Shown here: piece after piece, positions 34,825 through 45,881 of the stretch
Numbering within the stretch: the first letter of the stretch is position 1
Layout of the letters: each line of letters starts with the position of its first letter
Assembly (NCBI GenBank): GCA_001510575.1
Contig: LNGK01000005.1
Location: 1,034,466 to 1,098,465 of the forward strand
Reading direction: 5' to 3'
DNA length: 64,000 nucleotides
DNA from: Knoxdaviesia capensis
Lineage: Eukaryota > Ascomycota > Sordariomycetes > Microascales > Gondwanamycetaceae
Position numbers and translations under genes: made by a program
The notes under the pieces: generated by a model
The model's database searches: none
Told to the model about the DNA's origin: nothing
The model's input: only the letters and a program-made list of their open reading frames with translations

Positions 34825-35956
34825 CTTGTCTTTTGTCCTTTGTCTCTTGGGGTTTTTTTTGTGTTCAGCAGTAGAAATAGGGCAATCAGAAGCTGCGACT
34901 AAACAGAAATATTCCCGTCTGGAAGCGGTTCAAAGTCTGGCATTCAGAGTCTGTCGTTCAGAGCGTGCAATTTCGCAGAGTGGTTGAAAGTCTGCGTGTC
35001 TGCGAGGAGGGCTGAATAAGACGAGGAGTGCAAGACTGGTTGGAAAGTTGGAAACACGAAAAGGAAGAAACGAAGAGGGAGGCTGCAAATATATAGGTTT
35101 TTTTCTTTTCTTTTCCTGAGGTGTGACTTGATAACTTGTTCACGTAAGGCATGCAGAGTTGAATCGCATAGAAAGAAGAACACCAAACCCGGCGACGTGA
35201 TGTTTTTGCCGCGGCGCGGTCCGAGTCGCGTTTGTCCTCTCAAAGAAAAGCTGTGGTGGGGCGTCCTAGGGTTCCGCGCCTAAAAGAAAAGTCTCAGCCT
35301 CTCCCGCCTTAGAAAGCCAGGACTCCGTAGCTTGATAGAGATTTTAGTTCACAAATGTTCTTTAAAAGATGCGTCAGAGTGTGTTCTAGATAGTTCTTTT
35401 CAACTGCTTGTGGTATCCAATTCTATCCCACCACCACATCCAAATGTCCCTACACACCTCCTCACTAAGAGAGAGACAGTCAGTCTATCAGGGAAATGAA
35501 TAAGCCCCCCCTCACCCAACATCCACCACTCCAACGAAGGCCAGATGCACATTTTCCATTCTCGTCTACTATAGAGGCCGTTTACACATTGCCGATCATC
35601 CATGAAAGAAAGAAACACAAGACCGCGGAAAAATGGGGGGCAAAAAAAACTCCAGAGAAGACGTGAAGCAGAACCAGAAAAGAGAGATTTATATAGAATT
35701 GCAGATAAAAATAATATAAGCAAAGAGAAAAAATGAGTAGGAAAGACGTTTATATCCCCATGAAACCCCGGGTGAAGATGCTATCGCTGCTCATGACGTG
35801 AAGGCGAAAAGATGGCGTTTTTCCCGATATATCTTTTTTTGCGTGTCCTTATGAAAATAGTGAAGAAGGGGGGAGATGATGAGATATTCCCGGAGGTGTA
35901 TGCACAGGATTGAAGATGGTATATATATAAGAGGAGGCCCGCGATCTTTGGTAGGT
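34825..35956. other. Intergenic region between the DUF3605 gene promoter and the PIK1 3' end
   Basis: A 1.1-kb gap. The part close to 34824 is the promoter of the minus-strand DUF3605 gene, with T-rich tracts at 34852-34862 and 35097-35115. The right part is PIK1 3' flank. No gene, tRNA or repeat of note is seen. Confidence 0.55.
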
Positions 35957-36335
35957 CTAGTAGATGCCCTGCGTACGGTACTGGAAGGTATCGTATCTGT
36001 AATTGAGAGTCAGCATTTCCCAGTCCCGGTGTGTGTACCTCACAGCAAGAAAGAGAAACATACAAACGAGTATAGTAGCTGCCAACAGACTTGGCAATCA
36101 GGTCGGTCTCAACAAAGTTCTCCGCCGCCTCCGCACTCAGCTGAAGCTGGAACCGCTGGCGCAGGCTGGTGATCACCGGGCCAACCCCCGCCGAGAAGCA
36201 CGGCATCTTGGAGTCGACGCCCATCATGGCCACCAGATCGATGATGTTATCGGCCGATCGCCGCAGAGCTGCAGACAGGTACGTTAGTGTACGAACGGAG
36301 CTTCCAAGTCGTATGATAAGGGAAGGAGGGTCATT

Positions 36336-36387
<52 letters not shown>

Positions 36388-39300
36388 TACCCTGAAACGC
36401 CTGCTTGCACAGCTTCTTGTAATCCGCAAACGCCTTCGACTCCAACCCACCCAGCACCTCAACATACTCGTGCGTCAGCTTGAACGGCGCCGCCTCGAAC
36501 CCCATCGACCCGGGCGAGTTCGACAGCATAAACCCAAAGTCAATGTGGATGATGTGGCCCTCCGAGTCGATCAGGATATTGCCGTTATGCCGGTCCTTCA
36601 GCTGCAGCACGTACGAAATCACGCTGTACGCCGCCAGCGACCGCTTGAACGCGTTGATGCCCGCGCGGTACGGCTTGCTCTTCGGCGGGCCAAACGCCTT
36701 GATGAAGTGGTCCTTCAGCGTCGCCATGCGCCGCCGCCCGTTGGCCGCCGCCACCGCTGCCGTCGCGGACGTGGTCGGCGAGTCGGACGCCGTGGGCGTG
36801 GGCGGCGGCGCCAGCGTCAGGCTGCGCTTGATCGAGTGCACCGACACGCCGTTCGTGATCGTCTCAATCAGCCCGGACGACTCGCCCGTCACCAGGATCT
36901 TCATCAGCCGCACCCACACGTCGACCTTCGCGTCCACCCAGATCTTGTGGCACACGCTGATCAGCTGGCACGCAAACGCCTCCTGCCGCAGGTCCGCCCC
37001 CGTCTTGATGATCACGCTGACCAGGTCCCAGTTCTTCATCCAGCCGTACGGCGACGCCTTCTGGATGCGCGCCTTCTTAGCCTGCCACGCCTCGCCAAAC
37101 ACCGCCGCGCTCGGGTCGTCGCGGTCCCCCTTGCGCTGGATCCCGCCCGTCTTGATGTCGTTCTCCATCCGCGCTTCGCCCGCCGCCGCGTTCACCGCCG
37201 CCCCCGCGGCTGCTCCGCCGTCCTCGACCTCGTTGTCCGGCGTGCGCGCGTCTGTCGTCGCCGCCTTGGCCATGATCGTGTCGAACGTCGGGCCCTGCTC
37301 GTCGTCCATGTCGAAGCTGCGCTCTTCCAGGCTCTGCATGCTCGCAATGATCTTCGCCCGGATCGCCTCGACTTCGTGCCGCGGCCGCTTGCGGCTGGTC
37401 ATCTCCAGCTGCGCCAGCATCTGGGACGCCGTTCGCATGTGGGTGGCCAGCGCCGAAAAGTCATGCTCGGGGACTAGGTGTCGCTGAAACGGCAGCGTGG
37501 GCTTTCGAATGGGGCTGCTGGATCTCGATGTGCTGTTCCCCGAGCTTCGCGGTGTGATCATATCCGGGACCGTCGACGCATTGGCAGCGCTTCCCGATGC
37601 TCGTTGCGAGTGTTGCGACGCCAGTTGCGGCGCCGCCGTGCCAGACTCCCCAAACGACGTCACCATGGGCGAATTTCCCAGATCGCCCGACACAGGCTCA
37701 AACACACTATCGGCCACTGGTTCGGACGAGGAAGGAGTCACTCCAGGCGTGGAAGACAACCGGGGAGACTCGGACAGGTCGAATATTCTTCGCTTGGACC
37801 CCTGTTCCGACACCAACTCAGTCACGAGTCTCTTGTTGTCGGGGGTATCCGGGTCAAACGAAAAGTCATCGCGCAGGATTTCAATCATCAACAGGTACGG
37901 CACCTTCTCGGCACTGTTGAGAACCGTAGCTTCGGCGGGGTTTATGCGGACGATTCGGTGGTGCTGGCTTCGGCCCGGCGCTCCCCGCACCAGAGTCGGG
38001 GGGCAAATAATGGGGATATCAATTTCCGCTGGAAGATCTTGCGCCATCAACGCCAACTCAGCCCTCAACGCGCTGAGACGGGCCGGCTTGGGAACGGCAA
38101 CTAGCCGGTTGGAGATGCCCTCGAGGGCGGTAAGGAACTGCGTCTGGCTGCGGAAGTAATGTTGTCTCAACAAACGGGTCTTTTGGAGGCCGGTCAGCTC
38201 GGTGTCAGGTTTCCGGGGCTTAACGTGGTGCGAGTGTCGTCGGGAAGGGTAATCGCTGATTTTCTTAGAGACCGACGACTCTCCGGAGACCGGCGTGGTG
38301 CTTCGGCTCGGGATTTTTGACGATCGCACTTCCGGAAGAGGCAACGACGACGTGCTCAACCGAGCTTCCGACGAAGCCATCTCCAGTCGATGGCGATTAT
38401 TAGGGCCTGTACTGCTGCTGCTGGTTGCCGGGGGGTCGACCTGGAAGTCGGGCACCGAAGAAGCCTGTTGAAGACGAGAGGCTTTCCGGGGTGAGTTTCT
38501 AGCATCGGGAGACATCGGGGGATCTTCGGCCCCGCTTCCGGTGCGGCTGATCGCGTCCTTTATGCGTCGAGGCTTGGGAGACGATTGGGCCGGGATGTCT
38601 TGAGCAGATACGGCGGCCGGGGCAGGTTGTTCGGCACTGTCGTGGGTGTCAGGGACCAAGACTCCGCGGGGAGGCTTCCTCGATTGGGCCACAGCCAGAG
38701 GCCCGGCCCATTGCGGCAGTATCGGAACAGCAACGCCGGCAAGAACGAAGCTCGAGAGAACGGTAACCGGGAGTATGTTGTCGCGGATCTTCTCGTGTCT
38801 CGCAATGTCCGGGTGGCCAAACACGATATGCTGGACTTTGTTGTAGACCCGCTTACATGTTTGGAAGGAAACCGACTGCGGGTTGGACGAAAGGTCGTGG
38901 AGGTAGGTTTGGAAGAGCCAGAAGGTCTGTACGCGGCGGCGAGATAAGTTTAGCCAGGGGAACACTCCCAGGCGCAAACGCGGTATCACTTTGACTTACA
39001 AGCAACGCTGCTGTCACCGACTCTTCACAAAGATCTAGCAGGAACTCTTCCAGAGCCATAGACTCGTTGTCAATGCTCACTATAATGTGGCAGATTTGGG
39101 GTAGAAAAAACTCGATGTCCTCGTATGGGAACTGGCGCAGCTTGCTGCACAAAACATAGTGGATTCCCACATGGTCGGCGTATCGGCTATAGTTACAATG
39201 AAAGGTCAGAGAGAGAGAAAGACTCATACAGAGACACAAGTATTATATTTCAGGCCGGCGCGGAATAGGAGAAACGGAGCTAGGTGGAATATGGAGGAGC

Positions 39301-39438
39301 ATTGTATGAAGCGTTTGTACGGTGTATGTTGGATGTTGCGATGTGTATTCAGGCTTACGTTAGGTAGGAGACTGGGAGAAACGGATTCGAGTTGAAGACA
39401 TCGGATTCGAGGAACCTCTGCAGCAAAGTCCACGACAT
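35957..39438 (-). CDS. PIK1: Phosphatidylinositol 4-kinase Pik1 (PI4K-beta type)
   Basis: Five exons, 39438-39359, 39186-39000, 38926-36391, 36268-36064 and 35996-35957, give 1015 residues. Pik1 makes PI4P at the Golgi and nucleus and is essential for secretion. The N-terminal lipid-kinase-unique helical part starts MSWTLLQRFLESDVF and continues ADHVGIHYVLCSKLRQFPYE, then SMALEEFLLDLCEESVTAAL and TFWLFQTYLHDLS. A long Ser/Pro-rich linker follows (about 180-640). The catalytic domain shows K730 in VSVIIKTGADLRQEAF, D867 in KDRHNGNILIDSEGHI and D885 of the DFG motif in IIHIDFGFMLSNSPGS. The last two exons restore LVAMMGVDSKMPCF, IAKSVGSYYTRLYDTFQY and end RTQGIY. I chose the ATG at 39438; an extra 5' coding exon near 39775 meets an in-frame stop. 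Intron 36269-36390 contains a (GA)23 tract. Confidence 0.93.
36338..36383. repeat. (GA)23 microsatellite inside a PIK1 intron
   Basis: Pure GA tract on the top strand, (CU)23 in the PIK1 transcript. It begins within ten bases of the 5' splice site of the intron at 36269-36390. Confidence 0.95.
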
Positions 39439-41657
39439 CGGGTACAGGGAAAGGAGTGGTCCAGAAAGGACCAGCTATTGCGAGGTGGGTGGTACGGGTA
39501 AAGCTCGGGAGGATTCGGGAGAGGAGAAGATGCAGCAGCAGAGGCGTCGGCAGAAGAAGGAGTGTCGGTGTCCAGGTGAAAGCGAATGTCGTTGAGCTTG
39601 GTGGAGGAGAGGTATCGAGAGAATTCGATCTGGAGCTAGGCCGACGGTAACGAAGCGGGGGATAAACCGGTACAAACAGAAGAATATAGAGAGAGAGTAG
39701 ATACAGGAGAGCAGGACAGAGCTCTCACCGGCGGCAATTGCGAGAGATGTGGTGGACCGAAGACGGCGTGGACATGGCTAGGATCGGCGAGTTTAAAAGA
39801 GACAGTTGTCGGATCGGATCGAATTATGTGTCCGGAGCCGGGATACGGGGATGAAGATGGAGCAAGTATCAGAGCATATATGAGATGTTACTAAGACGTC
39901 TCCCACACGGAGATTGGGGCCAAAGCTAGTAAAATGGCACAACCGTGAGCTGTGGCAATTGCAGCCAGGAATCAAAAAACGGAGAGCAAGAGGAAAAGAT
40001 GATATTCTGACGATACTTGGAGTATACCACATATGTAGGGGGGGAAAGAGAAGAAAAAAAAGGTGAGTGAAGAAAAAAAAGAGGAGCGGCTGTTACTTTT
40101 CCCACCTTGCCTTAATAGAGTGTAGTTTGTCATGCGGACTCGGCCGTGAGATGTTCCTATACCTAAAGGGGAAGGCATTCATGTGCAGGCTTTGGTGAGA
40201 TAGGGGAGCTTCCACTTGTACTAGTACAACAAGGCACCAGGGAGGCCCGGAGAAGGGGCGTGCCGCGATAAATTCCAGCGGGATGAAGCACTAAGACACA
40301 AAGCGGTTATGCGCTGAGAGAAGCTCCGCTCAGGGGAAAGAGAATTACCAAATGCTGAGGATATCAGTAGTTGCAGTTGTTTCTTTGCTGTCTCTAGCAT
40401 GTGTGTGAAGATGTACGATCCGAGCTTGGTGAGGCTACGAACACGTAGGGTAGTGAGACATGTCCATAGATAGGACGTACGATGTACATTATATACGGTG
40501 AGACTTCGGAGTAAGTGTGTGTATATAGTCGAGTGAGTGTATGTACAGTATCGTCAGTCGTGTGGGCTCGAAGACTGCAGGTATTTTCGTCCCTGGGTTC
40601 TCCCAACTGCCAAAATGCACACATCAGGACTTGCGTGGATTCACATGGTGGCTCAATTGGCTAAATCCAGCCATTGCAGCCAATGCCCTGGAGCTTGGTC
40701 AATTTCTGTGGTGGGGAGGCCACCCCAGCTTCCTGGAAGGTCTTTGGCTGGTGGGTGGGCATCTTTGAGTTCTGGCTTCCCGATCCATCGGCTCTTCGGG
40801 GGAGATTGTGGTTAGGGTTAGGGTATGTCGCAATCCACACGCATCTCTCCCGTTAAGATATCATGCAGAGATTGGAGTCCCTTCTCGCTCTGGCCCTTTG
40901 CCCCATTGAAGGGAGTGGCGTTACTTAGTTGAAGAATCGAAAGTCCCCAGTTACTATAGACTACCCATGGATCCTTCATCTCCATCCGGTATCTGATACA
41001 TGGTTGAAAAACGGCGCCTTCGACCTACACAAGTTCATGCTTCTGTGCTCTTGTGGTTACGTCTTGCAACCCATGAAAGCTCCCCGGGATAAACCTCTCA
41101 ACCCCAACCCTAACGCGACGACATCTTCACGGCTCCTCACCAAAAGCATCCCATCCTCCGTGTAAGCTTCCTTAAAGGAGTACAGGGGGACTCCTTCCCG
41201 AGCAAATATTGCATCTGATAATCTTAAAGCAGTCGCGATCTTTCTTGTTTCCTCTCAGCATCCACGAGCTGAATAATCTTAGCGTGCCTGCGCAGTTTTC
41301 CTTTTTTTACGAGGAAGGAGGAGGTTGACCGATGATAGACAATATATATACATAGATATTAGTCGTCTTGTTTCCTGGGCTGTCTTGTCGATCTTCCTTA
41401 CTCCCCCTCACTCATCCTGTTCTGACTCCTCTCTCAATTTATTCTTTTTCAGCACTCTTTCTCACCTTCTTTGCAACCATCTCACCAACATCACTACAGC
41501 ATCTATTGGTGCACTCATTTTGGGGGATCACACACTTGAATAACTCTTATCCATTCGTTTTCGAACATCTCAGCCATTTTCATTATCTCTTAATATTCTC
41601 CCCTCCTGTTTCTCTCCACTTACGTGGCTTATCGGATTCTCTGAACTGATATCCGCC
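39439..41657. promoter_or_regulatory. Divergent intergenic region between PIK1 and the alpha/beta hydrolase gene
   Basis: A 2.2-kb gap with both promoters. It contains a 14-bp perfect palindrome TTGTACTAGTACAA at 40216-40229, a double telomere-type motif TTAGGGTTAGGG at 40812-40823 and an inverted single copy AACCCTAAC at 41106-41114. The last 250 bp before 41658 are CT-rich on the top strand, the expected hydrolase leader. Short open frames have no motifs. Confidence 0.5.
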
Positions 41658-43316
41658 ATGGCTCCACGTGATGCGCCGACGTCTCTTTCGGGGCCGATTA
41701 CAGCTTTGGACTGGATGATATTTTCTGCAATTCTGATGTGGCAGGTTCCTCGAGAGATCGGGTTCATGCGCTCTGTCTGGATTACCATCAGCAGAACGCT
41801 GCCATGGCTATGTGAGCAATTCCCTTTTTCAAGCGGTGCCCGTGATGAGATGGAGAACAATGAAGCTGACTAGACCACACGACAAAAACCAGTCATCACT
41901 CTTCCGCTCTCCTTTATCCTAGATTCGTGGGGGCCCCGTGACCGAAACATACCGGAGAACCAACGAGATCGCTTTGCCGAGAATGCCACCTTCTTTGAAC
42001 TGTTCATGGTCCGCTTTTTGCGTTTCTCGTTCGGCAACATGCCCCCGGATGCCTCGCGGGTGATACTGTCACCTGGAGTCTCTCGGCCGTTCCTGGCCTG
42101 GCGCCGACTGCGACAGGTCGACTGGCTAGAGAAGATGAACATTGAGGAGTTGCACTTCAACGATCCTGCCACTGACGTATGCTGCAGCCAACTTGCCCGT
42201 TGGGTTGACTGTATATAAACGAAAAACGAGAAAAAAAAAACTAACGTTGCTTCTTTCCTTAGGCACCATACTCTGGAATGTGGATGACCCGGTACATTGA
42301 TACTCCTGACATGGTCTTCTATTTCATTCACGGTAAGCGAGATAGCCCAAGGCTGAGTACTCAGCAATTCTTGTTACTGACACAAAAGATTCACAACTGA
42401 AGGAGGCGGCTTTACTGTGGGCTCTGCAAGCTTTTACCAGGACTGGCTGTCGGGAATGCAGCACTTTTTGCTCCAGGCTGGCTACAAGAACCCGGCAATT
42501 TTCGCCCTGGACTACACGTTGGTTCCCGATGCTCGATATCCCACACAGCTCCGCCAGGCAATCATCGGGTACTTGCATGTGCTCAACCGCGTTGGAGATG
42601 CCTCCAGAGTGTGCCTGGCTGGAGACTCGGCTGGAGGCCACCTGGCCATGGCTGTTGCTGAGGTGATCCGGGGCCAAACCATCACATCGGAAAAGAAAAT
42701 GGCCGAGAGCCTAAACGACCTCTTCCCGTCCGGGATCCCTCTCCGCCTGAGCAGAACGCGCTACCTCCACGACCGCAAGGTGATGGACTCTGATGGAAGC
42801 GACCAGAGCGACGATGACGAGTACTCGGGTGATTCGGCCTGCATTTCAGCATTGCCGGATCGGATCGACCCTCCCGGACTGGTGGTCCTCATCTCTCCTT
42901 GGATTAACCTGACTGCGGACTCGTACATTGCCTCGGCCAGCGACTACCTCCCGGCCAACCTTATGAACGAGCATGGACACGCCTACGACCCGGCGGGCCA
43001 ACGTGAACTTTTGAGACAACAGACAGATAAGGAAAAGCCACAGGGACAGGAGGATGACGCCATGCCGGAAGAAACCAATTCTCCTCTTTCCCCCCAGAAC
43101 GGCTACATTGTGTGGTCGGGAGGTCAAGAAGTGTTGGCCAAGGACATCAAGTCATTTGTCCACGAGTTACGCGACCGCAAAGACCGGGTTTTCTGGATCG
43201 AAGAGGCCGGGTCGGTCCACGTGTGGCCTATTGTGGGGTTCTATGCTTCGACCGGAGAGGAACGCGTGAAGCGCACTCGACAGCTTGCTTTCAAGATCCG
43301 TAACACGATGATGTGA
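41658..43316 (+). CDS. Alpha/beta hydrolase of the hormone-sensitive lipase / Say1-like steryl deacetylase group
   Basis: Four exons, 41658-41811, 41923-42176, 42263-42332 and 42403-43316, give 463 residues. The oxyanion motif HGGG (159-162) is completed across the last junction (YFIHGGGFTVGSASFYQ). The nucleophile elbow is GDSAGG with S235, and the catalytic His is probably H432 in GSVHVWP. The acid is less clear: the usual GD..P segment reads YIVWSGGQEVLAKDIKSF, so the Glu or the Asp of that stretch may serve. Residues 10-50 are hydrophobic and may tether it to a membrane. An acidic low-complexity insert (SDGSDQSDDDEYSG, about residue 290) and another Gln/Glu-rich stretch (about 365) interrupt the cap. 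Related fungal enzymes deacetylate sterols or hydrolyse small esters; the substrate here is not known. Confidence 0.88.
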
Positions 43317-45881
43317 AGCTCTGAGCCAGCAGAATACCAGGACAGCTCCGAGGATTCGAATGGTTAGGTGGAAGGTCCAGACATACATGATATCTGGATA
43401 TGAGATGTGTGCCATATGGCACACCTGCATCAGATGACGATTTGCTTATGATGAGTATCCTTACAGATTATAAATAGCCCAGATAGACAGACCTAGAAGG
43501 CAAATTTCACAGCACAGCCTTCTTCACGCCTCCCAAATGTCAGATAAGATCAAGTAAAAACGTCAGCGACAACGGGGACAAGAGATTAGCGCGAGAAACC
43601 GCAGACCCGGAAAGTAGAAACAATCCAAGATGGAGAAGAGGCCCGGACCCAGAGAATCCCACAGAGTGAAATGACGGGTCGCAAACCTCCCAACCACGAG
43701 AAAAGCCTACAGCTTCCGGGTCGAGACGGCAACCGCAACTAAACCGTGGTCGCCCGTCAAAAGTTAGAAAAACCAACTGTCTCGCAAATGGATAATTTAT
43801 TAAGCTCTTCCATTTCTGTTTATCATCATTCATTTGGGGGTGTCTGAAGCTGGACATGACGCTTGTCACGGAGGGAGTGGCCCTGAACACATGGGGTGGA
43901 GGGGCGCGCGCGTGTGTGTGTGTGTGTGTGTGAAAGAGAGAGAGAGAGAGAGAGTGTGTGTGTGTGTGTGATATTCAGGTATCGCTGCGGGGGTACGAAG
44001 GTTAGTTGTATCGAGAGACCTGCAGGTTACCAGTTCTCGATCCTTATGGCATCTGTTGGACATGTCTGTCCTTTGGGTGCCTGGAAGTGGCCTGCGTGTG
44101 TCTCTGTGTGAGCTTCAGGTGCCAGAATCAGAGGGAGGAGCTGGACCCCCGCGGCATTAGTGACCAGCGAAAGCACAAGGGACAGCCGGAGAACAGCAGA
44201 AGACACGGGATGGTACGACCGGGCGGGCCGGGCGTGTCTTGGTAGGTCCGGTTGTGGGGAGGTTAACTAGCCGGGCCACTAAACCGACAGACACGGTCGC
44301 GCAGATAGAGAGGGTGTACGGAGTTAGAGAGAGCGGAAAAACAACTCTACTGGTGGTTAAAAAAAATCGATACGATAAAGGGGACGGAGAGATGAGAACA
44401 GGAAGAAAAGGGCGGATTTGAGTGTTGTCGTTTGGTGGAATGAAAGAGCTTCCGAGAGGTTGAAGGCGACATGCCTGTCGGCGTTCTTTGACGCGTTTTT
44501 CGGGCCCTAGGAAAAGTGGACGGCCACGTGATCCAAACGCCACAGAAACCGGGACAGAATTTTGGGATTCCAAAAACAGGATGGTGGTGGGGGAGAAGAA
44601 AGATGTGTGAAAAAGCATCGAAATCAAGAGGTTAACATTATCTTCACAGAGGACGGAGAGACACGGAGACACGAAGCATATTTGCATATGATAAGATCGT
44701 CAAGATTGGCACTCGTTGTTTTTGGCTTGCTGCAAACGCGGTCTGACGGTGCTGTTTGAGGCGCTTGCACAGCCACAGCCGCCACAACATGCAGCAGGCA
44801 GTTTGTACCGGTCCCAGCAAAGGCGAGCTGTCAGTGACCTTTGGCGGTGGCTTCTGGGAAGAAGTTGTTTCCACACCACCAGCTTCCCAAAAAAGGACAC
44901 ACGCAAAAAAAAATCCAAACACGAAACCCCACTGCTGAGGGGTTTTGATATTCTTTCAAGCACCACCCCCCCAAACAAACGAAAGGACAGCTTAGGGCAA
45001 AAAGCATAAAAGATTGAAAATGCCCCAGCCCCCCCCCTCATCTCCCCCCAAAAATTCACTCGCTCCTACCCAAAGATCTCTGTTTAGTGTTCTTTGCCCT
45101 TGTCATACAATCCTATACCGCCCAAGTCGCCCCTCTTTCCTTCTTTCTTCTTGAAGCCTTTCTATTCTATTATATGGGCTCGATAATTTATCTATTTTAT
45201 CTGTTATCACAGATTTTTTATTTTAATTTTATTCTATCTCTTTCATTGACCATGAGTTCTACTACTATATAAATCCCGATTTCCAGCCTTTCGGGATTTC
45301 TTAGGATCATTATACCGTTTTTTATTGACCTCTTCGTGGCCTCGTGCTTAACCCTTATTTTGATTTCCCCCGCTAAATATTTTAATAATCCCTTGTCAAT
45401 ACAGCGTGTTTTTGGCCTGGCCCTATTTATCTCTATCACCACTGGACATATACTTGTATACACCAGCAAAAAAAAACATGGCATCACGGGTTTTGTGTTG
45501 ACAATATTTGAGGCATATTGACATTTGATTTTGCTATTGTGTTTTTGTCTGGCCAAAAGCTATTTATTTCGTCCTTTCGCGACTCGTGACAATTCTTCCC
45601 TCCTTTCTTTCTTCCTTCTTCCCCATTCTTATTTGGATCGAACAGCTCAACGACCACCACCACCAATCTAGGCACAGACCCTGCAAGGTAAAACCACCAC
45701 CCCAAGCTTTGTTCAGCCTTCTAAGACACCTGAGATTCCATAGGCAATCACTGGATCCACGCTAACCCTAAACAGGACAGTGCCTCTTGTCAGCGAGTTG
45801 ACGTTGAGTTGTCAAGATCCCCCAAAAAACCCCCGAACAGAAAAAAACGAGTGAAAAAAAAATCTCTCGGGATTGCACGCT
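43317..45881. other. Intergenic region (2.6 kb) upstream of NC2-alpha
   Basis: The left part is the hydrolase 3' flank. A compound repeat GT-GA-GT lies at 43912-43970. The right part (about 45060-45881) is pyrimidine-rich on the top strand and A-rich just before the ATG, as for a leader; a telomere-type TAACCCTAAA element sits at 45763-45772. No gene is seen. Confidence 0.55.
43912..43970. repeat. Compound microsatellite (GT)n-(GA)n-(GT)n
   Basis: About 10 GT units, a short AA break, about 9 GA units and then about 8 GT units, in a nearly symmetric arrangement downstream of the hydrolase gene. Confidence 0.9.

Noticed and set aside
36470..37487. Two 335-codon plus-strand frames opposite the Pik1 kinase domain
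   Set aside because: Both are shadows of the kinase coding exon; no motif.
39729..39775. Upstream first coding exon for PIK1
   Set aside because: An ATG and donor exist, but joining it to the known frame meets an in-frame TAG, and the ATG at 39438 already gives the N-terminus expected for the family.
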